Below, piece after piece: positions 40,030 through 48,699 of a DNA stretch of 60,185 nucleotides. Each line of letters begins with the position of its first letter. The stretch's first letter is position 1. The position numbers and the translations under genes were made by a program. The notes beneath the pieces are model-generated. The model had not been told where the DNA came from, did not search any database, and worked only from the letters and a program-made list of their open reading frames with translations. The stretch is from Micromonospora sp. MH99 (lineage in GTDB: Bacteria > Actinomycetota > Actinomycetes > Mycobacteriales > Micromonosporaceae). The stretch spans positions 1 to 60,185 of the forward strand of contig NZ_MUZA01000036.1 of the NCBI RefSeq assembly GCF_021442385.1, in the 5' to 3' direction.

Positions 40030-40788
40030 GTGGATCAGCCTATGCGCCGGCTTGAGGGCAAGAACGCGCTGGTCACCGGTGCGATGGGTGGGATCGGCGC
40101 GGCCATCGCCCGACGGCTCGCCAGCGAGGGGGCGGCCGTCGCACTGCTCGACGTGGCCGACCCGACCCCGCTGGCGGAGGAACTGGCCGCCCGTGGCGAC
40201 CGCGCACTGTCCGTAGTGGGCGATGTCAGCGACGAGGCCGACTGGGCAGCTGCGGTGACCGCCGTGCGGGCCGACCTCGGCCCGGTCGACATCCTCGTCA
40301 GCACCGCCTACGCCGTGCGAGTCGCCCCGGCCCACGAAACCAGCCGGGAGTCCTGGGACCACCAGCTCGGCGTCAGCCTCACCGGCTCGTTCCTCGGCGT
40401 CCGCGCCTGCCTGGACGACCTGCGGGAACGCGCGGGCGCGGTGGTGCTGATCTCCTCGGTGCACGCGCTGGTCGGGTTGCCCGGCCGGCCCGCGTACGCC
40501 GCCGCCAAGGGTGGCCTGGTCGCGCTCGGCCGCCAGCTCGCCGTCGAGTACGGCCCGCAGGTGCGGGTCAACACGGTGCTGCCCGGCCCGATCCTCACCG
40601 CCGCCTGGGCCGACGTGTCCGAAGAGGACCGTGCGCGCAGCGTCGCCGAGACCGTGGCGAAACGCTTCGGCACCCCGGACGAGGTGGCCGCGACCGTCGC
40701 CTTCCTCGCCTCGCCGGACGCCGCCTACGTCACCGGCGCGAGCCTCGTGGTGGACGGTGGATGGACTGCGGTGAAAGCCTCGGCCTGA
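40030..40788 (+). CDS. SDR dehydrogenase, probable D-galactose 1-dehydrogenase
   Basis: A 252-residue short-chain dehydrogenase: ALVTGAMGGIG (cofactor), ISSVHALVG and YAAAKGGLVAL (catalytic Ser, Tyr, Lys), and the end VTGASLVVDGGWTAV. As first gene of an operon with galactonate dehydratase, lactonase, KDGal kinase and KDPGal aldolase, it probably oxidises galactose to galactonolactone. That substrate is inferred; SDR sequence alone does not show it. GTG 40030 has GAGGG four bases upstream; ATG 40042 is the alternative. Confidence 0.75.
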   Translation: MDQPMRRLEGKNALVTGAMGGIGAAIARRLASEGAAVALLDVADPTPLAEELAARGDRALSVVGDVSDEADWAAAVTAVRADLGPVDILVSTAYAVRVAPAHETSRESWDHQLGVSLTGSFLGVRACLDDLRERAGAVVLISSVHALVGLPGRPAYAAAKGGLVALGRQLAVEYGPQVRVNTVLPGPILTAAWADVSEEDRARSVAETVAKRFGTPDEVAATVAFLASPDAAYVTGASLVVDGGWTAVKASA

Positions 40789-40825
40789 GAGATCGATACC
40801 GACCAGCGAGAAGGCCAGGAGAGCA

Positions 40826-41536
40826 TTGGCACAGTACGCACGCCGCGGTGTCCACGGACAGACCGTCGAGGCGATCGCCCGTCGCATCCTCACCGGCGAG
40901 ATCGCCGCCGGCGCGACCCTGAACATCGTCGCGCTCCAGGAGGAGTTCGACGTCAGCCTGACGGCGCTGCGCGAGGCGCTGAAGGTCCTCTCCGCCAAGG
41001 GCATCGTCGACGCCCGACAGAAGCGCGGCACCTTCGTCCGGCCTCGGGCGGACTGGAACCTGCTCGACGGCGACGTGATCCGCTGGCAGTTCGCCGAGGG
41101 CGCCGACCAGCGGTTGCTCGACCAGCTCCACGAGGTACGCGCCATCATCGAGCCCGCCGCCGCCCGGCTGGCCGCCAGCCGCGCGACCGAGGACGACGTG
41201 GCAGCCCTCGACCAGGCGCTGACCGAGATGGCCGAGGCCGACGGCGACCCCGCCGCCGCCGTCGCCGCCGACCTCGCCTTCCACCGCGCGCTGCTCGCCG
41301 CCACCCACAACGAGCTGCTGGAACGCATGGAGGTCGTGATGGAGACGGGTCTCGCCGAACGGGACCGGCTGGTGCACGGCGGCGCCGCGCACGACGACCC
41401 GGTGCCGAGTCACCGTGCCGTGGTCGACGCGCTGCGCGAGCGGGACGAGTCGGCGGCCGAGACCGCCATGCGTGAGTTGCTGGACAAGGCCGTCCGCGAC
41501 GTCGAGAAGGCACGGGGACGAAGGGGCAGTCAGTGA
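40826..41536 (+). CDS. GntR/FadR-family regulator of the galactonate operon
   Basis: A 236-residue regulator. The winged helix is QTVEAIARRILTGEIAAGATL, VSLTALREALKVLSAKGIVDARQKRGTFVRP; the C-terminal FCD domain has FHRALLAATHNELL and SHRAVVDALRERD, which include the metal-binding His/Asp. FCD regulators commonly sense sugar acids; galactonate is the natural guess (compare E. coli DgoR). The start is TTG 40826 after AGGAGA. Its stop overlaps the dehydratase start (GTGA). Confidence 0.85.
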   Translation: MAQYARRGVHGQTVEAIARRILTGEIAAGATLNIVALQEEFDVSLTALREALKVLSAKGIVDARQKRGTFVRPRADWNLLDGDVIRWQFAEGADQRLLDQLHEVRAIIEPAAARLAASRATEDDVAALDQALTEMAEADGDPAAAVAADLAFHRALLAATHNELLERMEVVMETGLAERDRLVHGGAAHDDPVPSHRAVVDALRERDESAAETAMRELLDKAVRDVEKARGRRGSQ

Positions 41537-42678
41537 AGATCGAGCGGATCGAGACGTTCCTGGTCGCGCCACGGTGGTTGTTCTGCCGGGTGGAGACCGA
41601 CGACGGGCTCGTCGGCTGGGGTGAACCCGTCGTCGAGGGCCGCGCCGAGGTGGTGCGCAGCGCGGTCGAGGTGCTCTCCGAATACCTGATCGGTGCGGAT
41701 CCGCTGCGCATCGAGCAGCACTGGCAGGTGCTCACCAAGGGTGGCTTCTACCGGGGCGGCCCGATCCTCTCCAGCGCGGTCGCCGGCCTCGACCAGGCAC
41801 TGTGGGACATCGCCGGGCAGGCGTACGGCGCTCCGGTGCACGCCCTGCTCGGCGGCCCCGTCCGGGAGAAGGTGCGGATCTACTCCTGGATCGGCGGGGA
41901 CGAGCCCGACGAGGTCGCCGACCATGCCGCCGCGCAGGTCGCCGCCGGCCTCACCGGGGTCAAGATGAACGCCTGCGGGCGGCTCTCGGCCATCCCCACC
42001 TCCGCCGAGGTCGACGCGATCGTCAACCGGGTCGCCGCCGCCCGGGAGGTGCTCGGCCCGGACCGGGACATCGCGCTCGACTTCCACGGCCGCGCCGGGA
42101 TGGCCGCCGTACGTCGCGTCCTGCCCGAACTGGCCCCCCTGCGCCCGCTGTTCGTGGAGGAGCCGGTCCTGCCCGACCAGGCCCACCACCTGCGCGACAT
42201 CGTGGCCGGCACGCCGATCCCGGTGGCCACCGGTGAACGCCTCTACGGCCGATCCGAGTTCCTCACCCCGTTGCAGGCCGGGGTCGCCGTGGTCCAGCCG
42301 GACCTGTCGCACGCCGGTGGGATCTCCGAGGTCCGCCGGATCGCCGCGCTGGCCGAGACGTACGGCGCGCTGCTCGCCCCGCACTGTCCGCTCGGTCCGA
42401 TCTCGCTGGCGGCCAGCCTCCAGGTGGCCTTCGCGACACCGAACTTCCTCATCCAGGAGCAGAGCATCGGCATCCACTACAACGTGGGTTCCGAGCTGCT
42501 GGACTACCTCGTCGACCGGGAGCCGTTCCGGTTCGTCGACGGGCACATCGCCCGATTCGACCGGCCCGGCCTGGGCATCACCGTGGACGAGGCGGCGGTC
42601 CGCAAGGCCGCGCAGACCCCGCACACCTGGCGCAACCCGGTCTGGCAGCACGCCGACGGATCGTTCGCGGAATGGTGA
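41533..42678 (+). CDS. dgoD: D-galactonate dehydratase
   Basis: An enolase-superfamily (mandelate racemase group) enzyme of 381 residues, about the length of E. coli DgoD (382). It converts D-galactonate to 2-keto-3-deoxy-galactonate. Visible: GFYRGGPILSSAVAGLDQAL, GVKMNACG, ALDFHGRAG (first metal ligand), VEEPVLPD and ATGERLYGR (further acidic ligands), and APHCPLGPISLAA with the catalytic His. The close match of GFYRGGP, NACG and HCPLGP regions to DgoD supports galactonate rather than gluconate. Translationally coupled to the gntR gene. Confidence 0.9.
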   Translation: MKIERIETFLVAPRWLFCRVETDDGLVGWGEPVVEGRAEVVRSAVEVLSEYLIGADPLRIEQHWQVLTKGGFYRGGPILSSAVAGLDQALWDIAGQAYGAPVHALLGGPVREKVRIYSWIGGDEPDEVADHAAAQVAAGLTGVKMNACGRLSAIPTSAEVDAIVNRVAAAREVLGPDRDIALDFHGRAGMAAVRRVLPELAPLRPLFVEEPVLPDQAHHLRDIVAGTPIPVATGERLYGRSEFLTPLQAGVAVVQPDLSHAGGISEVRRIAALAETYGALLAPHCPLGPISLAASLQVAFATPNFLIQEQSIGIHYNVGSELLDYLVDREPFRFVDGHIARFDRPGLGITVDEAAVRKAAQTPHTWRNPVWQHADGSFAEW

Positions 42679-43505
42679 CCCGGCCGGTCCCGCTGCGCGT
42701 GGAGTACGACGCCGCGCACGGCGGCCGGTGGACCAGCCTGCGTGGCGGCGACCGGCAGTGGCTGTGGCGGGGCCCGGAGCCGGGCCGCCATGAGGTCCGC
42801 CCCGACGACGCGTTCGTCGACGCCGGCGGGCTGGAGGAGTGCCTGCCCACCGTGCGCGGCGAGCCCGACCACGGCGAGGTCTGGTCCCGCCCGTGGCGAA
42901 CCGTCGGCCCCGACACCGTGGTCATCGAGCGGCCGACGTTCACGCTGAGCCGGCGGCTCACCGACGACGGTGGCGTGGTGGTGGCCGACTACCGCCTGAC
43001 CGCCGACCCCGGTTACCGCTTCGTGTGGGCCGCGCACGCCCTGCTCGGCCTCTCCCCCGACGCCTACCTCGACGCGCCCGCCGGCACGCCCACCCGGCTG
43101 CACCCGGAGGCCGCCGCACTCCTGCCGCCGGGCACCTGGCCCACCGACGCCCCGTGGCTCACCGGGCCGTGGCCCTCCCCCGCCGGCCTGACGCTGGACA
43201 CCTTCGGCGCGGACGACGGCACGGCCGTCGGCGCGGTGCTGCTCGACTGCCCACGGGTCCAGGTGATCGACGACGACGACCGGCTGAGGATGGAGCTGGA
43301 GTGCGACGGCCAGCCCCGCAGCACCGCGCTCTGGCGCAACCTGGGCGGCTGGCCGCAGGACTGCCCCTACCGCAGCATCGGCGTCGAGCCGATGCTCGGC
43401 AGCGCCTTGAACCTGGCCGACGCCGGTCCGGCCGACACGGCGGTCGTCCCACCCGCTGGCGAGGTCGCCTGGCGACTCACCATCTCCGCCCACCGCATCC
43501 ACTGA
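42672..43505 (+). CDS. aldose 1-epimerase-like protein
   Basis: A 277-residue galactose-mutarotase-like beta-sandwich protein: EYDAAHGGRWTSLR near the N-terminus, a central WAAHALLGLSPDAYLDAPAG with the expected His, and YRSIGVEPMLGSA near the C-terminus with a Glu in the usual catalytic place. It probably interconverts galactose anomers for the dehydrogenase, or is a related sugar-acid epimerase. ATG 42672 overlaps the dgoD stop by seven bases; GTG 42675 would give a GTGA overlap. Confidence 0.75.
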   Translation: MVTRPVPLRVEYDAAHGGRWTSLRGGDRQWLWRGPEPGRHEVRPDDAFVDAGGLEECLPTVRGEPDHGEVWSRPWRTVGPDTVVIERPTFTLSRRLTDDGGVVVADYRLTADPGYRFVWAAHALLGLSPDAYLDAPAGTPTRLHPEAAALLPPGTWPTDAPWLTGPWPSPAGLTLDTFGADDGTAVGAVLLDCPRVQVIDDDDRLRMELECDGQPRSTALWRNLGGWPQDCPYRSIGVEPMLGSALNLADAGPADTAVVPPAGEVAWRLTISAHRIH

Positions 43506-43516
43506 GGACATTAGCG

Positions 43517-44137
43517 ATGAACCTGCTCGACGAGCTGCGTACCCACCGGTTGCTGGCCATCGTGCGCGGCCCGGACCCGGCCGCGGCGCTGACCGCCGTG
43601 CTCACCCTGGCCGAGAGCGGCGTCGCCCTGGTCGAGGTCTCGCTGACCAGCGCCGACGCGCTCGGCATCATCCGACGCGCGCGGGCCGCCCTCGGGCCCG
43701 ACTTCGGCCTGGGCGCGGGCACCGTGCTCAGCGCGGACGACGCCCGGGCGGCCGTCGAGGCCGGCGCCGGCTTCCTCGTCACCCCTGCGGTGGCACCGAG
43801 CGTCACCGAGGCCGCCCGACTCGGGCTGCCGGTGCTCGCCGGGGCGCTCACCCCCACCGAGGTCGTGCAGGCCGACAGCGCCGGCGCCACAGCCGTCAAG
43901 CTCTTCCCGGCGTCCCTCGGTGGGCCCGACTACCTGGGCGCGCTGCGCGACCCCTTCCCCGGCACCGCGTTCGTGCCGGTCGGTGGGGTCGACGCGGACG
44001 GCGCGCGACGCTACCTCGACCGGGGGGCCGTGGCGGTCGGCGTCGGCTCGCCGCTGCTCGGCGACGCCGTCCGCGGCGGTGACCAGGCGGCGCTGCGTGA
44101 GCGCGCCGCCACCTTCCTCGCGGCGGTACGGCAATGA
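43517..44137 (+). CDS. dgoA: 2-dehydro-3-deoxy-6-phosphogalactonate aldolase (KDPG/KDPGal aldolase family)
   Basis: A 206-residue class I aldolase: LAIVRGPDP at the N-terminus, LVEVSLTSADAL with Glu in the active site, FGLGAGTVLSADDA, and GATAVKLFPASLGGPDYLGAL with the Schiff-base Lys. It splits 2-keto-3-deoxy-6-phosphogalactonate to pyruvate and glyceraldehyde-3-phosphate. The operon favours the galacto epimer over the gluco one. ATG 43517 follows GAGGA. Its stop overlaps the kinase start (ATGA). Confidence 0.88.
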   Translation: MNLLDELRTHRLLAIVRGPDPAAALTAVLTLAESGVALVEVSLTSADALGIIRRARAALGPDFGLGAGTVLSADDARAAVEAGAGFLVTPAVAPSVTEAARLGLPVLAGALTPTEVVQADSAGATAVKLFPASLGGPDYLGALRDPFPGTAFVPVGGVDADGARRYLDRGAVAVGVGSPLLGDAVRGGDQAALRERAATFLAAVRQ

Positions 44138-45075
44138 CCGACCTGCTCACGCTCGGCGAGACGATGGCGGCCTTTCGCACCACCGGTCCGCTGCGGCTGG
44201 GCGGCACCGCCGGGATCTCCGTCGCCGGGAGTGAGTCGACGGTGGCCATCGGGCTGGCCCGGCTCGGTCACCGAGCCGCCTGGATCGGTGTCACCGGCGC
44301 CGACGAACCGGGCGAGCTGGTCCGCCGGACGCTGCGCGCCGAGGGCGTCGACCTGACCTGGTCCCGCGTCGACCCGGCCGCGCCGACCGGGCTGATCCTC
44401 TTCGAGAACCGGGTCGCCGACATCAACCGGGTCACCTACCACCGCGCCGGCTCGGCCGGCTCCCGGTTGGGCCCCGCCGACGTCACACGCGCCTTCGACG
44501 CGCCGGGGCCGCCGCCCCGGCTGCTGCACGTCACCGGCATCACCTGCGCGCTGGGCGCCGGGCCGTACCAGGCGGTGGTGGCGGCCGTACGTCTGGCGCG
44601 CGAGGCGGGCAGCACCGTCTGCCTGGACGTCAACCATCGCAGCCGGCTCTGGTCCACAGGGGAGGCCGCGGCGGCGCTGCGACAGCTACTGCCCTCGATC
44701 GACCTGGTCGTCGCCTCCGACGACGAACTGCCGGTGCTGACCGACGCGCCCGACCCGGTCCCGGCGCTACTCTCGGCCGGCGTCAGCGAGGTCGTCGTCA
44801 AGCACGGCGGCGACGGAGCGACAAGCCACCGCGCGACCGGCTCGATCCACCGGCCGGCCCGGACGGTGCCGGTGGTGGACACCGTCGGCGCGGGCGACGC
44901 CTTCGTGGCGGGCCTGCTCTCCGGTTGGCTGGACGGCGCGGACGCCTCGGCCCGGCTGGACCGGGCGGTCACCACCGGCGCGTTCGCGGTCGCCACCCGG
45001 GGCGACTGGGAGGGCCTGCCCGACCGGGCCGAGCTGGGGCTGCTCGACCACGGCCCCGGCGGTACGGTCCGCTGA
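44134..45075 (+). CDS. PfkB-family sugar kinase, probable 2-keto-3-deoxy-galactonate kinase
   Basis: A 313-residue ribokinase-family enzyme: LLTLGETMAAFR, GGTAGISVAGSESTVAIGLARLG, FENRVADINRVTYHRAGSA, VCLDVNHRSRLW and the C-terminal signature DTVGAGDAFVAGLLSG with catalytic Asp. It resembles 2-keto-3-deoxygluconate kinases. E. coli DgoK belongs to a different kinase family, so this would be a non-orthologous replacement. Coupled to the aldolase by an ATGA overlap. Confidence 0.85.
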   Translation: MTDLLTLGETMAAFRTTGPLRLGGTAGISVAGSESTVAIGLARLGHRAAWIGVTGADEPGELVRRTLRAEGVDLTWSRVDPAAPTGLILFENRVADINRVTYHRAGSAGSRLGPADVTRAFDAPGPPPRLLHVTGITCALGAGPYQAVVAAVRLAREAGSTVCLDVNHRSRLWSTGEAAAALRQLLPSIDLVVASDDELPVLTDAPDPVPALLSAGVSEVVVKHGGDGATSHRATGSIHRPARTVPVVDTVGAGDAFVAGLLSGWLDGADASARLDRAVTTGAFAVATRGDWEGLPDRAELGLLDHGPGGTVR

Positions 45076-45096
45076 CGATCCCCGTAAAGGAGCACC

Positions 45097-45978
45097 ATGG
45101 AGCTGACCGAGCCGACCGTCTGGAGCACCGACCGGTTGGAGTTGGGTGAGGGCCTGCGCTGGGTCGACGACCGGCTGGTCCTGGTCGACCTGCTGGCCGG
45201 ACGACTGTTGGAGACCGACGGCGACGCTCCGACCCCGCTGCGGGAGCTGCGCCGCCTCGACGTGCCGCTCGGCGCGGTCGCCCCGGTTGTCGACCGACCT
45301 GGCGAATGGCTGGTCGCCGCCGGGACCGGCGTCACGGTGCTGCCCGCCAGCGGCGACCCCCGACCGGTGGCCGAGCTGGTGGACGACGCGCCCGAGCCGA
45401 CCCGGATGAACGACGCGGTCGCCGACCCGCACGGCCGCTTCTGGGCCGGGAGCATGTCGTACGCGATGGTGCCCGGCGGTGGCACGTTGTTCCGCCTCAC
45501 CCCGGGCGCCGCGCCGGTCCCCGCGGTGACCGGGCTGACCATCCCGAACGGGCCGGCGTTCGACGCGGCCGGCACCACCATGTACCTGGCCGACACCCCA
45601 CGCGGCGAGATCGACAGGTTCACCGTCGACCCGGCCACCGGTGCCCTGCACGGGCGGGAGCCGTTCCTGCGGCTGTCCTCCGCCGACGGCGGCCCGGACG
45701 GCATGACGCTCGACGCGGCCGGCCACCTCTGGATCGCGCTGTGGGGCGGCTCGGCGGTACGCCGCTACCGGCCCGACGGCACCCTCGACACGGAGATCCG
45801 ACTGCCGGCCCGGCAGCCGGCCGGCATCTGCCTGGGCGGCCCCGACCTGCGGCGACTCTTCATCGGCACCGCCCGGGTGGGGCTGGACGCGGCGGGCCCG
45901 CAGGACGGCGCGCTGCTCGCGGTGGACGTCGAGGTCCCCGGTCTGCCCGCCGCGAGAGCCGGCGCACCAGTGAGCTGA
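45097..45978 (+). CDS. SMP-30/gluconolactonase-family lactonase, probable galactonolactonase
   Basis: A 293-residue six-bladed beta-propeller lactonase. The metal ligands of the family are in place: LGEGLRW (Glu18), PTRMNDAVADPHGRFWAG (Asn), PNGPAFD (Asn) and DGMTLDAAGHLWIA (Asp). It would open galactonolactone to galactonate, linking the SDR dehydrogenase to DgoD. ATG 45097 follows AAAGGAG. Confidence 0.88.
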   Translation: MELTEPTVWSTDRLELGEGLRWVDDRLVLVDLLAGRLLETDGDAPTPLRELRRLDVPLGAVAPVVDRPGEWLVAAGTGVTVLPASGDPRPVAELVDDAPEPTRMNDAVADPHGRFWAGSMSYAMVPGGGTLFRLTPGAAPVPAVTGLTIPNGPAFDAAGTTMYLADTPRGEIDRFTVDPATGALHGREPFLRLSSADGGPDGMTLDAAGHLWIALWGGSAVRRYRPDGTLDTEIRLPARQPAGICLGGPDLRRLFIGTARVGLDAAGPQDGALLAVDVEVPGLPAARAGAPVS

Positions 45979-46010
45979 TCGGAGGCATATCGGACGCCCG
46001 GGCGGGAAGA

Positions 46011-46028
46011 ACCGCACCCGAGTGCGGT
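46011..46028. terminator. small hairpin between the lactonase and the royal-jelly-family gene
   Basis: ACCGCAC-CCGA-GTGCGGT, a perfect 7-bp stem with a 4-base loop, 33 bases past the lactonase stop. It may be a terminator or attenuator that separates the last gene from the galactonate operon. Confidence 0.45.
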
Positions 46029-46078
46029 AACAGCCGACGGGTGGGGAGCGAGCCGATGAGCAGCGCTGGGTGGACGTC

Positions 46079-47185
46079 ATGAACGGGCCGGTCGGCGACG
46101 AGCCGCTCGGCGAGCTGGAGCTGGTGCACACGTTCACCGGCCCGATGCCGACCGGGGTGAGCGTCTCGCACCGGGGTCGGATCTTCGTCAACTTCCCGAA
46201 GTGGGGTGACGAGGTGCCGGCCACCGTCGTCGAGCTGCGCGACGGCCGGGAGGCGCCCTACCCCGACCAGGCGTGGAACGACCCGTCCGGCGACGACGAC
46301 GCGGGCGCGTTCGTCTCGGTGCAGAGCATCGTGGTGGACCCGGCCGACCGGCTCTGGGTGCTGGACACCGGCAGCCCGATGTTGCAGCCGACCAAGCCGG
46401 GCGGGCCGAAGCTGGTCCGGATCGACCTGGACACCGACACGGTCGCCCAGGTGATCACCTTCCCGGCGGACGTGGCGCTGCCGACGACGTACCTCAACGA
46501 CGTCCGCTTCGACCTGCGCCGGGGCGAGGCGGGGGTCGCCTACATCACCGACTCCGCGTTCGCCGGGCCGAACGGGATCATCGTGGTGGACCTGGCCAGC
46601 GGGGCCTCCTGGCGGAGGCTGCACGACCACCCGTCCACCAAGGCCGAGCCGCTGACGTCGTTCCGCCCGGTGGTCGAGGGCCGGCCGTTCCTGGAGCGGC
46701 CGGCCGACGGGCCGCCGAAGCCGGTGGGCATGGGCTCCGACGGCATCGCCATCTCCGCCGACGGCACCCGGCTCTACTACTGCCCGTTGGCGTCCCGGCG
46801 CCTGCACAGCGTCTCCACCGAGGCGCTGGCCGACCCGAGCGCCACCCAGGAGGCGGTCGCCGCGACCGTTGTCGACGAGGGCGACAAGAGCAGCGGCTCG
46901 GACGGCTTGGAGACCGACGACGCGGGGCGGCTCTACCTCACCGCGTACGAGCACAACGCGGTGCTGCGCCGACTGCCGGACGGCGCGTACGAGACGCTGG
47001 TGCACGACCCGCGACTGCTCTGGCCGGACACCATGTCGGTGGCCACCGACGGGTACCTCTACGTCACCGCCAACCAGCTGCACCGGCAGCCGCAGTACCA
47101 GCGCGGCCAGGACCTGCGACGCAAGCCGTACGCCCTGTTCCGTACCCGCATCGACGCCGGCCCGGTGCTGCTGCGCCGCGGGTAG
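46079..47185 (+). CDS. major royal jelly / yellow-family propeller protein
   Basis: About 368 residues, soluble, without an obvious signal peptide. MRJP/yellow segments: RIFVNFPKWGD, VQSIVVDPADRLWVLDTG, TYLNDVRFD, AYITDSA, GSDGIAISADG and WPDTMSVATDGYLYVTANQLHR. The family is a six-bladed propeller related to SMP-30 lactonases; bacterial members are uncharacterised and may act on lactones. ATG 46079 is used; GTG 46070 is an alternative and neither has a strong ribosome site. It may be a second lactonase of the galactose locus, which is inference. Confidence 0.8.
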   Translation: MNGPVGDEPLGELELVHTFTGPMPTGVSVSHRGRIFVNFPKWGDEVPATVVELRDGREAPYPDQAWNDPSGDDDAGAFVSVQSIVVDPADRLWVLDTGSPMLQPTKPGGPKLVRIDLDTDTVAQVITFPADVALPTTYLNDVRFDLRRGEAGVAYITDSAFAGPNGIIVVDLASGASWRRLHDHPSTKAEPLTSFRPVVEGRPFLERPADGPPKPVGMGSDGIAISADGTRLYYCPLASRRLHSVSTEALADPSATQEAVAATVVDEGDKSSGSDGLETDDAGRLYLTAYEHNAVLRRLPDGAYETLVHDPRLLWPDTMSVATDGYLYVTANQLHRQPQYQRGQDLRRKPYALFRTRIDAGPVLLRRG

Positions 47186-47218
47186 GCATGCCGGCCCGGG
47201 CGGCGGGTAGGCCGCCGG

Positions 47219-47737
47219 GTGGCCGACTGGCAAGAGGTGTTCGTCCCGGACACCCCGCTGTTGGAGATCGTGGTCCGGGGCAGCGTCATGTACCTCGCGC
47301 TGTTCATCCTCCTGCGGGTCATCCTCAAGCGGGAGAGCGGCACGACCGGCGTCACCGATCTGCTGGTCATCGTGCTGCTCGCGGACGCCGCGCAGAACGG
47401 CATGTCCGGCGGCTACGACTCGGTCACCGACGGGGTGCTGCTGGTCGGCGTGATCATCGGTTGGTCGTACCTGCTGAACGCCGTCGCCTACCGCTGGCAG
47501 GCCGCCGCCCGGCTGATCCGGCCCGGGTCGCTGGTGCTGGTGCGGGACGGGGAGGTGGTCCGCGCCAACATGCGCCGCGAGCTGATCACCAACGAGGAGC
47601 TGCACACCCTGCTGCGTGAGCAGGGCGTCGTCGATCTCGCCCACGTCCGCGAGGTGCGGATGGAGCCCGACGGCCGGTTCAGCGTCACGACGCGTACGCC
47701 CGGCCGGCCGCGCGACGACCTCGACGGGCGCGGCTGA
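47219..47737 (+). CDS. DUF421 (YetF-like) membrane protein
   Basis: A 172-residue protein with three N-terminal TM helices (VRGSVMYLALFILLRVILK, TDLLVIVLLADAAQN, GVLLVGVIIGWSYLLNAVAY), followed by the cytoplasmic DUF421 domain (LVRDGEVVRANMRRELITNEELHTLLREQGV). The function of the family is not established; in Bacillus, members have spore or stress roles. GTG 47219 is the start. Convergent with the dienelactone hydrolase gene. Confidence 0.88.
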   Translation: MADWQEVFVPDTPLLEIVVRGSVMYLALFILLRVILKRESGTTGVTDLLVIVLLADAAQNGMSGGYDSVTDGVLLVGVIIGWSYLLNAVAYRWQAAARLIRPGSLVLVRDGEVVRANMRRELITNEELHTLLREQGVVDLAHVREVRMEPDGRFSVTTRTPGRPRDDLDGRG

Positions 47738-47761
47738 CCGGGGCGCAACGCGACGTCTGCG

Positions 47762-48517
47762 TCAGCTCGCCGGCAGGGTGCGGTCCAGCAGGTCGAACAG
47801 GGCCGCCCAGTGCCGCTCGGTGGCCTGCTCGTCGTACGCCGGGGTGTCGGCCATGGTGTAGCCGTGGTGCGCGCCCGCGTACACCTCGGAGCGGTAGCGC
47901 ACCCCGGCGGCGTCGAGCGCCTTCTCCAGCGTGGCGATCTGCTCGGGCGTCATCGACTGGTCGGCGTCCGCGTGGCCGAAGTACACCTCGCCGGTGATCG
48001 AGCCGACGCCACGGTGGGGGCTGTCCGGCGCGGCGGTGACGATCCACCCGCCGTGGAAGCTGGCGATCGCGGCGATCCGGTCCGGGTGCGCCTCGATGGC
48101 CCGCAGCGCGTTGGTGCCGCCCATGCAGTAGCCGGTGATCGCGACCGGGCCCGGCCGGACGTCGTCGCGGGCCGCCAGGAAGTCGAGGTACGCGGCGGTG
48201 TCCCGGCCGATCACGTCGGGGGTCAACGCGCCGACCAGCGGCACGATCTTCTCGAAGAGCGCAGCCCGCTGTTCCGCCTCCCCGAGGCGCGACACGTCGA
48301 ACAGGGGTGCCCGGCCGGCCCGGTAGAACAGGTGGGGCGTCAGCACCAGGTAGCCGCGTTCGGCGATCCGGTCGGCCATCTCCACGAGGCGGGGCCGCGG
48401 CCCGAAGGCGTCCATGAACAGCAGCACGGCCGGGAACGGGCCGTCCCCGTCCGGGCGGGTGAGGCTTGCGTCCGCGATCCCGTCGCCGGTCGGGATGTCC
48501 ACAGCCGTCGTCTGCAT
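47762..48517 (-). CDS. dienelactone hydrolase family protein
   Basis: A 251-residue alpha/beta hydrolase. The nucleophile elbow is GYCMGG (Cys instead of Ser, as in true dienelactone hydrolases), with the Asp in VYFGHADADQSM and His in YAGAHHGYTM. It would hydrolyse lactones or esters. It is divergent from the frameshifted SDR, and a pair of palindromes lies between them. Confidence 0.9.
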   Translation of the reverse strand: MQTTAVDIPTGDGIADASLTRPDGDGPFPAVLLFMDAFGPRPRLVEMADRIAERGYLVLTPHLFYRAGRAPLFDVSRLGEAEQRAALFEKIVPLVGALTPDVIGRDTAAYLDFLAARDDVRPGPVAITGYCMGGTNALRAIEAHPDRIAAIASFHGGWIVTAAPDSPHRGVGSITGEVYFGHADADQSMTPEQIATLEKALDAAGVRYRSEVYAGAHHGYTMADTPAYDEQATERHWAALFDLLDRTLPAS

Positions 48518-48545
48518 CGAGCCTCCTCGTACGCCGATCTTGGTC

Positions 48546-48578
48546 CGTTCGGAACGTTACTCGGCACGCCGGCGTGCC
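48546..48578. promoter_or_regulatory. palindromes in the divergent dienelactone hydrolase / SDR promoter
   Basis: CGTTC-G-GAACG (48546-48556) and the perfect 16-bp palindrome GGCACGCCGGCGTGCC (48563-48578) lie 28-61 bases upstream of the hydrolase start. The regulator is unknown. Confidence 0.45.
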
Positions 48579-48699
48579 CGACACCGGTCCGCCAGCCAGG
48601 GACCGCCGATCCCTGGACAAGGTCACCCTGGGCGCCGGGCGACGATCGACCCAGGGTTGTGCGTGACCGATGAAGGACACCGTCGACCTGGAGGTTGTC

